DNA of 64,000 nucleotides from Phlebotomus papatasi (GCF_024763615.1 NC_077224.1:68148712-68212711), one strand, 5' to 3'. Numbered from the stretch's first letter, positions 46,116-58,684 are shown. The notes: generated from the sequence alone by a model not told the origin. A program made the numbers and translations.

Positions 46116-47671
46116 CCGTCGTTGCGGGTGACTTTGCACTCGGGGGGTGACTTTGCACTCTGCTGTCCGTAAGACTTTCATAAATTCCAGCAAATATTGA
46201 TGGTCTTCGCCGATCCGGTCTACCATGTCAAAGTATATAGGGATATGTTATGTACCAAGTAAGGTACAATGATCCCCAAAAGGATTCCTGTAGTTTTAGT
46301 AATAGTCAATGAAATGCTAATATAGGAATTTTGTCAAAAAACGGCTCCGTGAAAAAGTTATCTGAAGGTGCAATTCCGAAATCCATTTCAGAATAGTAAA
46401 TTGCCCAAATCCAATCTAAATTTATCTGGCTAGAATAATCCACTTCGATTTTATTGATTATTTCTATTAAAATATTTTTTTTCTCTATTATCTTCCCAAA
46501 AACGCATGATTTATGTTATAAAATTGCATATAATGGTCTTTCTAAAGCTTTATTATAGAAGTATTTGGTTAAAAATTATCCAATTTTGTGGGAATTTAAT
46601 ATAAAGTGACCGAGATCTACAAGATGGTATGGTCGTCATCTTGATTTGACGTTTCTGTCCGCCATTTTGAATAACTGTCAAAACAAAAATCTCGTCCGAT
46701 TGAGCTGAAATTTTAGTATGTTCTAGCTGATGTCAAGGCCTTTTCAGAACATATATAAAATTCGACCTAGGTCAAGTGATTGTGTGGATATAGGGGCTCC
46801 AAGTTCAAAATTTTGACATTTTCATGAATACAGAACTACAGGGAGCTTCTTTTATCAAAACCATCACAAAAAAGACAGCGCTATCGTTAGGCGATGAGAT
46901 CTAATAAACAAACAAAAAGAAAAGTAATGTTTTTGTTTATAACAGTGCATTATTTGAGAATCTTAACACTGTTTTCGCAAAGATGAAAAATAAAAAATTA
47001 TTTAAATGCGCTTTTCGTTTATTTTTTTTTTCAATTATGTTAGAGTAAATAAATATATAAAATAAAAGTCTCAACCATTTTTAATAGTTACTGAGGCATT
47101 TCGTTTAGGTTTCAAATATTGAATATTAAAAAATAAAGACCGCCAGAATATGAGTATTACAAAATTTAAAACTTTGAGCCTCTGTATCTAGGTAAGTACT
47201 TGACGTAGACTGGAACATAGATACGTTTTGAAAAGGTCTTGACGTCAGCTACAACATACTAAAATTTCAACCCAATCGGACTAGTTTTAGGTTTTGACAG
47301 TTATTCAAAATGGCGGACAGAAACGTCAAATCAAGATGGCGATCACGTCATCTTGTAGATCTCGTGCATCTTACCCTTAGAACTGAAGATCTTCATTGTC
47401 GTTTATTATCAGAAATTGTTGATTTTTTAGTATTTATTAAAAAGTGCAAAGTCACCCGCACCTTATCCCCAGTGCAAGCCTTTTTTCTTGATTTTTTTTA
47501 AACATAGTAAAATTTTATAAAATTAATGCTAGTGGCACAAAATCCATTCATTAACAACTGAATACAAATAATTTTACTCAAAAACCCCCCTCCCTTCACT
47601 TTAACTGTCCACTTTTAGAGGGTAAAGTTGAAAAACAGCGAAAAAACGTGCAAAGTCACCCGCAACGACGG
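46116..47671. mobile_element. Large Tc1/mariner-type foldback element, copy 2
   Basis: 1556 bp between TA dinucleotides (46114-46115, 47672-47673). It is colinear with 13271-14826 and differs at scattered positions. Same internal inverted pair (about 46615-46770, 47225-47380). Confidence 0.88.
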
Positions 47672-48849
47672 TATGTGTAAATGTGTAAAAAATTTAATTT
47701 TTGATATCAATTGGTTTTGATTTTTTTTAAAGAACTTTGAAAGGTTTCTGTTTTTCAGTATATTCCACTGACAAGGGAAGGTCTCGGACCTTCGGACGAA
47801 TTTCTTTATGAAACTTTGCATATTACCTAATTTGGGCACGACAAATACGATGGTGATAGTAAGAAACCTTGCAATTTGTTGTGTCACCCGTTACAGGGGG
47901 GGTGTTTGGGGGACAAAATTCACATTTTTGGCTGTAGGAGCCAGAGGGTTGAAGATAGCGACTTGGGGTCTTCGGGTGACCCCCCCATAAGTTGACCTGG
48001 GGAATTTAAATATAACCTTCGTTTTTCCCCCACCCCTCCCCTTTCCCTAAAAACACGTTTTTCTGTAATATCTCGAAAACTACTCTTCAGATAATTTTCA
48101 TTGGCTGATATGTTTTAGACCTTGTCCAGACGGATATTTCGTCCATACATGCCAATGACCTTGAAAAATTTCTTCATGGTGTTTTTCAAGGTCAGATGTA
48201 CTATGCTCAAAAAACTCACTTTTTTCAGACAATTTTATTAAAGCATAATTTTTTAAGAACCCTAATCGATTGCTTAATCAATATAAGCCAATTTAAGCCA
48301 CTTTAATTCCATTGACACGCTTTTGACATTTATATATATTTCAAACCCAATTGTCATTTTAAAAATATTTTATTTGATTTGACACCTAATATTTGATTTT
48401 GACTGATTTCCTGAAGTAAGACATCATGGTAATGCAATTTTAATTAAATTTGTGAAATTTATGAAATTTACAAGGAAATTTATGAAATTTTATGAAACTT
48501 ATGAAAATTTACTTGATAATGTTTTAACGACTGCTGATTAATCATTTTCAATTTATAGCATGGATTATCATTTGTAAATGAAACGAAATAAGCTATATTA
48601 GGAGAAAACCAAAATCTATTACGACAATAATATATTGAATTTCAAGTGTATAAAAAGATTTATATGTAATCATGAATAAAAAATTCTAGTTTCTGGAAGG
48701 CATAATTTTCAAAACTAAATATTTTAAAGTCACACTAAACATTTTTAAAAACTACGCAGAACCATCACAAAACGGTAAAAAGTATATTTAAAACAAGTGT
48801 AGTTCAAGTATAAAACGACTAACCCTGTCCTACAAATAAAAGTATAAAA

Positions 48850-49560
48850 TCAAGTATAAAAATGGTTAAAGAAAACGCTACAAATTCGCACAACTCAATC
48901 ATAAAACGGTTCACTTTGCATCTAAAAACACGCACATCTTTATCATAAAACGGTTAAGATCGTTCTTAAAAACTAGCACAGCTTGAAACATAGACCGGTT
49001 AAGATTGTGCTTAAAAATCCGAAAAACTGAATCATAAAATGCTCAAGATTGCGCTCAAAACTACGAACAGCTCAATTATAAAACGGTAAGTGCGCTTAAA
49101 ATCGCTCACATTTTAATCATAATACGATAAATGCGCCTAAAATCACGCAAAGTTCGATCGTGAAACGGCAAATGCGCTTAAAATCACGCACAGGTCAATC
49201 ATAAAACGGTAAATGCGCTCAAAATCACGCACAGCTCCATTATAAAACGGTTAAGATTCCGCTTAAAATCACACACAGGTCAATCATAAAACGGTAAATG
49301 CGCTAAAAATTACGCACATCCAAATCATAAAACGGTAAAAGTGTCTAAAATTAGGCACAGCTTAATCTTAAAATCGCAAATGCGCAAAAGCTCAAAAATA
49401 AAATGCTAAAGATTACGCTCAAAATCACGCACTGCTCAATCATAAAACTGTTAAGCTCACGTTCAAAATCACGCACAGATTAATCATTAAACGGTCAAGA
49501 TTGCGCTAACAATCACACACACATGAATCATGAAACGGTTAAGAATGCGCCTTATACTGC
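48850..49560 (+). repeat. Tandem array, 41-bp unit, left arm of foldback
   Basis: About 17 diverged units containing ATAAAACGGTAAATGCGC and AAAATCACGCACAGCTC. Starts measured at 49160, 49201 and 49242 give a 41-bp period; units with TTAAGATTGC are 44 bp. Confidence 0.85.
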
Positions 49561-49564
49561 GCAA

Positions 49565-49910
49565 TCTTTTATGATTAAGCTGTACGTGATTTTAAGCGCA
49601 TTTACCGTTTTATGATTGACCTGCGCGTGATTTTAAGATTTACCGTTTTATGATTGAGCGGTGCGTAATTTTAAGCACATTTACCGTTTTATGATTGAGG
49701 TGTGCGTAATTTTAAGCACATTTACCGTTTCATTTTTGAGCTGTGCGTAATTTTAAGCGAAATCTTAACCGGTTTATAATTGAGCTGTGCGTGATTTTGA
49801 GCGCATTTACCGTTTTATGATTGAACTGTGTATGATTTTAAGCGCATTTGTCGTTTCACGATCGAACTTTGCGTGATTTTAGGCGCATTTATCGTTTTAT
49901 AATTGAGATG
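49565..49910 (-). repeat. Tandem array, right arm of foldback, inner part
   Basis: The same unit in reverse (GTGATTTTAAGCGCATTTAC, CGTTTTATGATTGAGC). It continues at 51068-51310 after the inserted transposon. Confidence 0.85.
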
Positions 49911-49912
49911 TT

Positions 49913-51067
49913 GTGGAAACTGGGGTACCACCAAACACTTTTGAAAGATGCGATTTTGATTGAATTTCCTAAGAAAACTGCGAATTTTAGAAAAATGTTG
50001 CTTACCCCATGTTATAGTCTTAGGTATAGGCTGCATATTAATGTATACAAGGAAGATATGAAGCACTTCAATTTTCCGTAAAAATAGGAAAATTGTATCA
50101 CCATGCATTTTTCGCTTTTTTCCAACCACCCGGGGTACCAATAAACACTTTCTGGGGCACCAAAAAACACCTCTTTTTCTCACCCATTGAAGTTATTTTG
50201 GGCATTCACCACAACTCTTAATTATAAAGAAGGTATTTAAAAATGTAAATAATTTTCAAAAAAACACTGCAAAATTTGGAATGAGTGACCAAAATAGCAA
50301 AAAACTAAAGCACTGCACACCGAACGAATGGATTTTTCATCATTTTGACAACATTCGACTTCTGACTGGAAAGCAGCGCCACTAAATTCGTGGCAAACAC
50401 TATACCTAAAGTTCAAATTTTGCGCACTCTTCTGATTATTTGTAATGAAATCGAGAAATCATTCGTCAATCCTTGATTAAAATCATTTAAGAATCATTAA
50501 AATCATTTAATTCAAAATTGGGTTCTTGAAACTATATTTCTCCTGAGTTTTGAATGAAAATCCCATGAATGGATATAAATTTCAGAAATAGAACACAGAG
50601 GGAGATGAAGAGTAAGAAAGATAAGAGGAAAAATTTTGCCATTCAAGCTACGCTCGCGACATCTGTAATTGTGAGAAATTTGCCTGTTTGTTGATGCCCC
50701 AAACTCTGTTTTGTGATGGATTTTATATTCTTTTAAAAAAATGTGAACATTAATTTCTTTAGTAAATACATAAATATTATCCCAAAACATGTAGGAAAGT
50801 GCTGGTGTAGTGAAATTTGATGTAACTTATTTCAGTTTTATTTTCCAGGTAGATATATAAATGACCAAAATTATCAAAATCTCACAATTTTGCGAAAAAA
50901 GATTCTTATTTCTAAACTACTTGAATTATGTGGATCATTCTTTCTCTGGACAAGCATCCCTATAGTATCTATGATTTCACGTAAGTCTCATTCTCTGAAA
51001 TCTTATACCTATTTAAAAAATCGCAGTGTTTGGTGGTACCCCTGTTTGGTGGTGCCCCAGTTTCCCC
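49913..51067. mobile_element. GGGGAAACTGGGG element nested in the foldback array
   Basis: 1155 bp. Right end GCCCCAGTTTCCCC then TA; left end mutated (TTGTGGAAACTGGGG). Subterminal CACCAAACAC repeats as in the 212-bp copy at 7257-7468. Removing it restores the array unit across the junction (GAGATGT / CGCAATTTTAAGCGC). Confidence 0.83.
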
Positions 51068-51310
51068 TACGCAATTTTAAGCGCACTTACCGTTTTATAA
51101 TTGAGCTGTTCGTAGTTTTGAGCGCAATCTTGAGCATTTTATGATTTAGTTTTTCGGATTTTTAAGCACAATCTTAACCGGTCTATGTTTCAAGCTGTGC
51201 TAGTTTTTAAGAACGATCTTAACCGTTTTATGATAAAGATGTGCGTGTTTTTAGATGCAAAGTGAACCGTTTTATGATTGAGTTGTGCGTATTTGTAGCG
51301 TTTTCTTTAA
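51068..51310 (-). repeat. Tandem array, right arm of foldback, outer part
   Basis: About six reverse units (CGTTTTATGATTGAG, GTTTTTAAGAACG), continuing the array at 49565-49910. Confidence 0.82.
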
Positions 51311-52407
51311 CCATTTTTATACTTGATTTTATACTTTTATTTGTAGGACAGGGTTAGTCGTTTTATACTTGAACTACACTTGTTTTAAATATACTTTTTA
51401 CCGTTTTGTGATGGTTCTGCGTAGTTTTTAAAAATGTTTAGTGTGACTTTAAAATATTTAGTTTTGAAAATTATGCCTTCCAGAAACTAGCATTTTTTGT
51501 TCATGATTACATAAAAATCTTTTTATACACTTGAAATTCAATATATTATTGTCGTAATAGATTTTGGTTTTCTCCTAATATAACTTATTTCGTTTCATTT
51601 ACAAATGATAATCCATGCTATAAATTGAAAATGATTAATCAGCAGTCGTTAAAACATTATCAAGTAAATTTTCATAAGTTTCATAAAATTTCATAAATTT
51701 CCTTGTAAATTTCATAAATTTCACAAATTTAATTAAAATTGCATTACCATGATGTCTTACTTCAGGAAATCAGTCAAAATCAAATATTAGGTGTCAAATC
51801 AAATAAAATATTTTTAAAATGACAATTGGGTTTGAAATATATATAAATGTCAAAAGCGTGTCAATGGAATTAAAGTGGCTTAAATTGGCTTATATTGATT
51901 AAGCAATCGATTAGGGTTCTTAAAAAATTATGCTTTAATAAAATTGTCTGAAAAAAGTGAGTTTTTTGAGCATAGTACATCTGACCTTGAAAAACACCAT
52001 GAAGAAATTTTTCAAGGTCATTGGCATGTATGGACGAAATATCCGTCTGGACAAGGTCTAAAACATATCAGCCAATGAAAATTATCTGAAGAGTAGTTTT
52101 CGAGATATTACAGAAAAACGTGTTTTTAGGGAAAGGGGAGGGGTGGGGGAAAAACGAAGGTTATATTTAGATTCCCCAGGTCAACTTATGGGGGGGTCAC
52201 CCGAAGACCCCAAGTCGCTATCTTCAACCCTCTGGCTCCTACAGCCAAAAATGTGAATTTTGTCCCCCAAACACCCCCCCTGTAACGGGTGACACAACAA
52301 ATTGCAAGGTTTCTTACTATCACCATCGTATTTGTCGTGCCCAAATTAGGTAATATGCAAAGTTTCATAAAGAAATTCGTCCGAAGGTCCGAGACCTTCC
52401 CTTGTGA

Positions 52408-53016
52408 GACATAAATTCAAACAAATTATTAAACATTCTTTATTATTAGCAATTTTTTTATCCGCTTGAGATCACTGATTTCTTCCGCAAGTGGAGCTAC
52501 GAATTTGAAGGATAAGAGTTCATGTTTAAATAATAAAAAAAAATTAACAGAAATTGATAAGACCAACTGGGATAATCAAAATAATACAATATGGGAGATT
52601 TTATTTTCTAGAAATTATCCAACACAATTTAATTATAATTGTTTGAATTTGAAAAAAATTGATACCCATACCTAATAATTGTTATATGTTCAAAAAATTG
52701 ACGGTTTTGAAATTTAAAAAAAATAGGTTTGAAAAATACTTTTAGTTAAAAAAATTATCAAAATTTTATTTCACTTTGGCTCTGACTTTTATTTCTCAAT
52801 ATTTATAAAAAAAATGTACAAACACTTAAGTTTATCTTGGAATGAAGTCGTAAATACTTTACAGTTTACAGTATTCAATTAGCAAAGAAAAAAAAAGTGA
52901 AGTAATTCTTATACTTTGTCATTCCACTTTTCAATATTTTATTAAATGCAAAAAATAATCCGTAGAGGGATTAGGAAGGATTTTTTCTTATTAAATCTTA
53001 TTGATTACTCTACATA
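52408..53016. other. AT-rich gene-less stretch
   Basis: CCGCTTGAGATCACTGATTT at about 52462-52481 is the inverse of the decayed repeat at 29563-29612. No gene. Confidence 0.4.
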
Positions 53017-53018
53017 TA

Positions 53019-53257
53019 GGGTGAAAGGAACGTCTATTGACACTTTAAGAACTCGTGTCAGCACCTATTCACACCCTACTCTGAACCATTTGGGATACGA
53101 AATTTGAACATCTCTGTTTATAGTAAAAGGTATATAACGGAAAAAACGTTATATTACTTATATTTTACTAAGATACATTAAATAATTTTCAACATTTTGA
53201 GAAAAGTGTCAATAGGGGTTCCCTGCGTTCCCTGTCGAACATACGTTCCTCCGACCC
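53019..53257. mobile_element. GGGTGAAAGGAACGTC MITE, copy 1
   Basis: 239 bp with TA on both sides. Left GGGTGAAAGGAACGTCTATT; right AACATACGTTCCTCCGACCC, an imperfect inverse. Copy 2 at 55163-55394. Confidence 0.82.
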
Positions 53258-53399
53258 TACCTATTCATCAGAAGAAAACTTAAGATTTCGTGTTATAATA
53301 TGACTTTAACTCTTTTATCTCATACTTGAACAAAAGATTTTTGAATAAAATAAAATTTGCATTTTTTGGGAAAATTTTCGTAATTTTTTAATAAAAAAA

Positions 53400-53572
53400 A
53401 AGTATTTGAAAATCATGTTTTAATAGCTGACTTTTTAAAATTTTTAAATGAAAATTTCAGAAAATATAGTTTGAATATTGCATTGTTCTATGTTTAAAAT
53501 ATTTTTTTTTATGTGGAAAAAATATTCAAAAAATGTTTATTTTTTTTGATTCACGTAACTACAATGAACCCT
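53400..53572. mobile_element. Partial copy of the AGGGGTTA foldback element
   Basis: Resembles 42500-42676: AAATGAAAATTTCAGAAAAT, then ATGTGGAAAAA, then GATTCACGTAAC. Confidence 0.55.
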
Positions 53573-53574
53573 TA

Positions 53575-55160
53575 TAGCATAAAATTTGTGCTTTATAATT
53601 TGACCAATATTGTGTTCTTTAACAAAGTTAATATTTTTGTATTATTTCGCGGATGAGAAATGCAGCTCCTGCGATGAAACGTTTGCGACTATTCTAGTAA
53701 ACTCAGATACGAAATGATTAGAGATATCTCGTGTTTCATTTTCAGTGACTCCCCTGTTAGTAGACTTTATAAAAATCCCGTTGGAAATTTATTACAATGT
53801 TTTTCCAAAGTTTCAAATATATTTTTAATTTATTTTGATATTTATTATTCTGAATACCGTTTTGTTTAAAACCTTCTTTTCTTATCAAAACTAATCCTTG
53901 TCCATCCTTGAAATAAAATGTCCCATGAATATGAAATATTTTCTTACAGGCACCATTAACTGGTTGAACAACTGTTATGGTGTCCCATTACCATCCTCAA
54001 AAATCCAGGATGATATCAGTAGAAAGGAATCTCTAGGCGTCTTATTTAACTTTTGATTCTACGCGATCCTTTTGGGTGGGAAAGTCGCTAAGAAGTTACT
54101 CGTGTGTTTCTTGTCAGGATTTCTTGTCATTGTAGCTGCTTTTTCCTTTCCGTCAAACCCCATCATCTTCTCACAAGCATAATTCAAATACTATTCACGT
54201 GAGATTTAAAGGGACGTGTTTTTTTTTCTCTTGAATCTCAGCACAATTGCTAGAGTTGTCTTGGAAGACGAAGCGCACCCCAAGAGTCTCTAAACAAGTT
54301 GAGCGGTAGAAAAGGTGCAAACCCCTGAACAATGGAATTGTGAAATTGTGAGGGGTCTTTTAAATGGACGGGGTTGAAAAATCTTAGTGACTTGAGATGC
54401 AAGAAAGAAAAGACCGTTAGAGAAGTTTCTCTGCCGAGGGAAGGTCTTTGAGAAGGTTTTCTTATGTGGCAGAAGATGTGAAATTCGGCGTTTTGTTGCT
54501 TGCAGCGCGCTTCTTACCCTCGTTTTTGAGAAGAAAACCGTTACTGTTTGTGAGAAAGTACAGTTCCCGCGTATTTTTTTTTTGCTTAAAATTATCGCCT
54601 GCATTTCAATTAGTCGCGCTTCTAAGTATTCGTTTGATTGTAAAATTATATTATTCGAATTAAAAGAAAGTAAAGACCCAAGTAGACTCTGGATGATCCT
54701 CTAGAATATTTAGCTATTAAAATTTAGCGTTGAAGGATTAGGTAGAGAAAATTTATGCAAAAAATATCCCATCTATAACGGTTTGAGATACAGGCTAAAT
54801 CGACTTGTCAAAATATAATTTCAAAATTCGTTTTTTTTTCGCTTTTCGGATGCTCCTTGAGTTCCTTGACACCCCGTAACTTCCCTGTGAACATTACATC
54901 GGAAAGTTAGTTACAAGGATTTTAGATCTTAAAAATCCTATACTCAGCATGTAAAATTTTAGCTCGAAATCGCTTTCCTGTAAAGTTGGCCATTCGCGAG
55001 TTATTCGTTTTATATTCTGAGCTGTCGAAATATTCTGGAGGATCACTGTGAGTCTATTTGGATCGTAAGAGAATACTCTTCTAAGAAGATGTGAGTCCAC
55101 TGGTTAAATGATTGGAGATAGCGTCTTCAATTTTTCGGTAACCCCACCGAAGACATGGCT
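53575..55160. other. Gene-less stretch; unique island at 54000-54660
   Basis: The island is more GC-rich and has overlapping frames on both strands (104 codons minus, 71 plus). Neither looks like a known protein. Possible regulatory DNA. Confidence 0.35.
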
Positions 55161-55162
55161 TA

Positions 55163-55394
55163 GGGTGAAAGGAACGTCTATTGACACTTTAAGAACTCGT
55201 GTCAGCACCTATTGACACCCTACTCTGAACCATTTGGGATACGAAATTTGAACACCTCAGTTTTGTATAGTAAAAGGTATATTACAGAAAAAATGTTATA
55301 TTACTTATATTTTACTAGATACATTAAATAATTTTCAACATTTTGACAAAAGTATCAATAGGAGTTCCCTGTCGAACAGACGTTCCTCCGACCC
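55163..55394. mobile_element. GGGTGAAAGGAACGTC MITE, copy 2
   Basis: 232 bp, TA on both sides (55161-55162, 55395-55396). Very similar to 53019-53257. Confidence 0.83.
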
Positions 55395-55466
55395 TAAATT
55401 TTACAACATATTTTTAAAATTATTTTTGTCACACAAAAACTCAAATGAAAATTATTATACAAATTA

Positions 55467-55893
55467 GGGTAAGTGTGCCAAATGTCGGCATAGTTGCATG
55501 CAAGCGCCAAAGTCTCGAGTTTGAAATGTAATATCTTTAATAGAAAATGATTTTTTTCATTCCTTCTACTTAAGCAGTGTTGCTTAGAACCTTGTAGAAA
55601 GTTTATCGTCTTTATTTACTCTAAAATCATTCTTAATACATTTTAAAATGAATAAAAATGTAGACATAGCTTTGGTGCCCTATTTCGGCCACCTTAATTC
55701 TCATAGTTTCTTGCCCTTCGCGAATTCTTCCAATGTCCTTTTCACGTCATCTTGTTTGTCGAAGCTACATTTTTTGTTATTCTTTTGCAAAGTATAGTCT
55801 CTAGAGTGTGTAAAGACTAAAAAATCATGGAAATTCGAGGAACAAAAAATATGGCCGGAATTGCAAGCTGGCCGGAATTTGGCACACTTACTC
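55467..55893 (+). mobile_element. GGGTAAGTGTGCC MITE family, copy 5
   Basis: 427 bp, TA on both sides, same orientation as copies 1 and 3. Confidence 0.85.
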
Positions 55894-55894
55894 T

Positions 55895-57453
55895 ATTACT
55901 CTTTAATAGCCAATCCACCCGTCTAAAGCAAGAATCTTTAAGCGTTTTCAGTTGGCGATTAATCGATTCAGAGATGATAATGATGACATATTTTCGATAG
56001 TATCGACTGTGGATTCTGAAAAATTTAAACGATAGCTTCACCTTCTCTAGACAAAATAGATAAATTATAACAATCACATTCTTTTAAGAATGTCACAATA
56101 AATGGCCAAACAATGCGTAAGAAGTCTACATTAATTTAATATAACAGATAGTGTTATATTTATCGGTACTATCGATTCGACAGTGTCGAAAAGTTTTCAT
56201 TCCACCCAAGATCTTGCAATTGAATTTTTATTGGAGATACAATTGTCGATTAATTTGCATTTTTTTTTGTTAGACAGTGATAAAGGAAAATTCGCAGATT
56301 GCTCGTAGGTAGTTTTATGCATTTCGTTTTTAGAAGTCATCTATTTTAAATCTCAATGGGGAGATATTTTCCGTAGAATTCCGCAAAAGAGGCTTACAAT
56401 GCGACCCACACATCCGATGAATGGGTGTTGATAATTGAGATAAGCCTCTGCGACTGAATAGGATAACGATATGGATGGAGGCGCCTGGTGTCAAGTTAAA
56501 TACTTCATTGCCTGGTTTTTGCTGCCTTAAGCGTTGATTTCAATCGCGTGGAGAGACACTTTTTTTTAATGAGAAAAAAAGACTGAATGTGTAATTTTGA
56601 GATATGAATTCTTCGCGAATTGCCTCTTTTGCTGATTCTTTGCTTATTCAAAATAGGAAAAAATATATGTTTGAGTATTGCACATATGGAAAAGTGCTTC
56701 AATTTCTCATGTTTTATTTTTCTGAGTGTTGATATACTACTCTAATTGGCTTTTGCGCCCAATGTCATCAAGTGAATATTATTAATTAAATTGTAAACTA
56801 TATCATGATGAAAAGCATAAAAAGAATTTGTACATTGAAGTCAAAAGTGAATTACCACCAATAAAAGATGAAAATTTTCTCCATTTTCCGCCAAGCTTTT
56901 GTGCAATATATTCTCTTATTCTCTTGTGTCTCCTCAACTCTCTCTCTCTCTCTGTATTTTTTTTTGTTAAGCACTTTGATAATTATAGCGTGGCTTCTGT
57001 GAATGCCTTTTTTCTCATATGTACTCAATCAACGACATAAAGTTTCAAAAGCACATATCCTCATCTGCTTTCATTCCTGCAAAAATTTCCACGCTTTTGC
57101 CACATAGTCAATTTTACAAATGGCAACAATAAGTGTTCCCACATATGGAGATTTTGCTCTCTTGTTGGAAGAGAAAAGAGTCACACCATTATCGTTGGAA
57201 AATTGTTCAATCTAGGAGGAATTTTCAACACTTTCACATCCCATTATTAGCCAATTGAGGTATGAAGCATATGCTTTATTCATGATACTCTAGCTTAGAG
57301 TACGGGCACTCTAAGCTCTACTACTATATTCATTCAGGAAATTAGATTAATTAGGAGAGTTACAATGGAATTCTGAGGAATTTAAGGAATAAAAAAAATA
57401 TTTTTTTTACCGTTTAATCTACTTAATTGAGAAAAGGAGATAAGATGAACTTT
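55895..57453. other. Gene-less stretch
   Basis: Several small imperfect palindromes around TATCGATTCGACAGTGTCGA (56160-56192), and a CT microsatellite at 56938-56955. No gene seen. Confidence 0.4.
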
Positions 57454-57454
57454 A

Positions 57455-58464
57455 GGGGAAAGCACGCTACTTTGGGACGACTCAAGCTTTGGACAATTCA
57501 ATGTGTTCCATGTTCTTAATGGATTTATTCATGGTTGTTTTCAGAAAATATGAATATATTGTTAAATTTTCTTTTCATTTCGAAGATTTTGATTTTTTTG
57601 CCTTTTTACACATTTTTATTGGTTTTTCCTGTACTCGGGATCCCCCCTAATGCGAAATAATTAGATCTGATGCTCGGATCTTCACGATATACTTATTATG
57701 CATATAAATATAATATTTTATGTTCCATATGACTTTTGCCCAATGAAAAGCATCTCGACTGAAGTATAAGTCTTAATTGGAAATTCAACAATTTTTAACC
57801 AACTTTTGTTTAAAAATTCAACAAATTTTGTCTCAAAATTCAACAACTTTTGCTTAAAAATTCAACAAATTTGGTTGAAATAGACAAGGCTTCACACTAT
57901 AATAGTGTCAAAAATTATGATCAAACTATAATAGTGTTAATTTTTGATCATGTGACAAAAAATACCATAAAGTTGTGTATTTTTTCACACTACAATAATG
58001 TGAAAACTGTAATCATACTATAATAGTGGTAATTTTTAGAATTTGTGGAACAGTTTTAAATCACGAAACATTGTTGAAAAATTTTTATGATTATAACAGT
58101 GAGAATTTTTACACAGATCGCAATCAAATAATCAATTTATCCGATTTCACACTATTATAGTGTTAAAATTTTACACATTTTCAAATTAAACAACATTGTT
58201 GAAAATTTTTCAACTATAATAATGGTTATTTTCAATCAAGTGACAATAAATTACCAAAATGTTGTGCATTTTTTAAACATTTTTAAATTAAACAACTAAA
58301 ATGGTCTATTTTGCACTATTATAGTAGTAAAATTTTACACATTTTTTTACTGTGTATGTAATTAGTTCTTAAAAGATAATAAAATATGGGTTCAATTTAT
58401 TTAAAAACGAATTGAAAGAAACGAATTGAAAGCTTGAGTCGTTCGAAGGTAACGTTCTTTCCCC
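57455..58464. mobile_element. GGGGAAAGCACGCTAC element, long copy
   Basis: 1010 bp between TA dinucleotides. Termini GGGGAAAGCACGCTACTTTG and AACGTTCTTTCCCC, then inverted CTCAAGCTTT. The interior carries seven or so copies of a palindrome CACTATAATAGTG (57896-58330) and repeats of AAAATTCAACAA. Confidence 0.78.
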
Positions 58465-58684
58465 TAGTAAAACTTAATGGATTAAACTGAACGTTTATCA
58501 AAATTTAAACCCAAGATAACAACTTTAATATCCGTATTGCCTAATATTTTTAGATTCTTAAGAGTAATTATTTTTGTGGTTGAATCATTTAACTTTAAAA
58601 TTTAACAAGAAACATTAATTTGCAATTCTTTCTAAATATAAATGTTTCTCCCTCGGCGGATAAAAACTCTTTATTTCTTTTCTA

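Larger units (their letters stand above)
47772..52404. mobile_element. 4.6-kb foldback transposon with satellite-bearing arms
   Basis: A giant palindrome centred near 49560. The ends CAAGGGAAGGTCTCGG and the reverse complement are flanked by a 3-bp direct repeat TGA (47769-47771, 52405-52407). The outer 1.1 kb of the two arms look over 99% identical where I compared them. Inner parts of both arms are arrays of a 41-44 bp unit. There is no credible protein; the same 60-codon frame appears once per arm only because the arms mirror each other. The layout (long inverted arms with tandem repeats) is like Drosophila Foldback elements, but the 3-bp duplication is not. Removing the nested element at 49913-51067 leaves about 3.5 kb. 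Confidence 0.88.

Noticed and set aside
47310..47501. 63-codon frame starting MADRNVK
   Set aside because: Lies wholly in the inner inverted repeat of the 1556-bp element, and its counterpart in copy 1 is broken.
47808..47990. 60-codon frame identical to one at 52186-52368
   Set aside because: The identity is caused by the mirrored arms of the palindrome, not by a conserved gene.
49160..49330. CRISPR-like array of 41-bp units
   Set aside because: Units are contiguous and diverged without unique spacers, inside a eukaryotic transposon arm.
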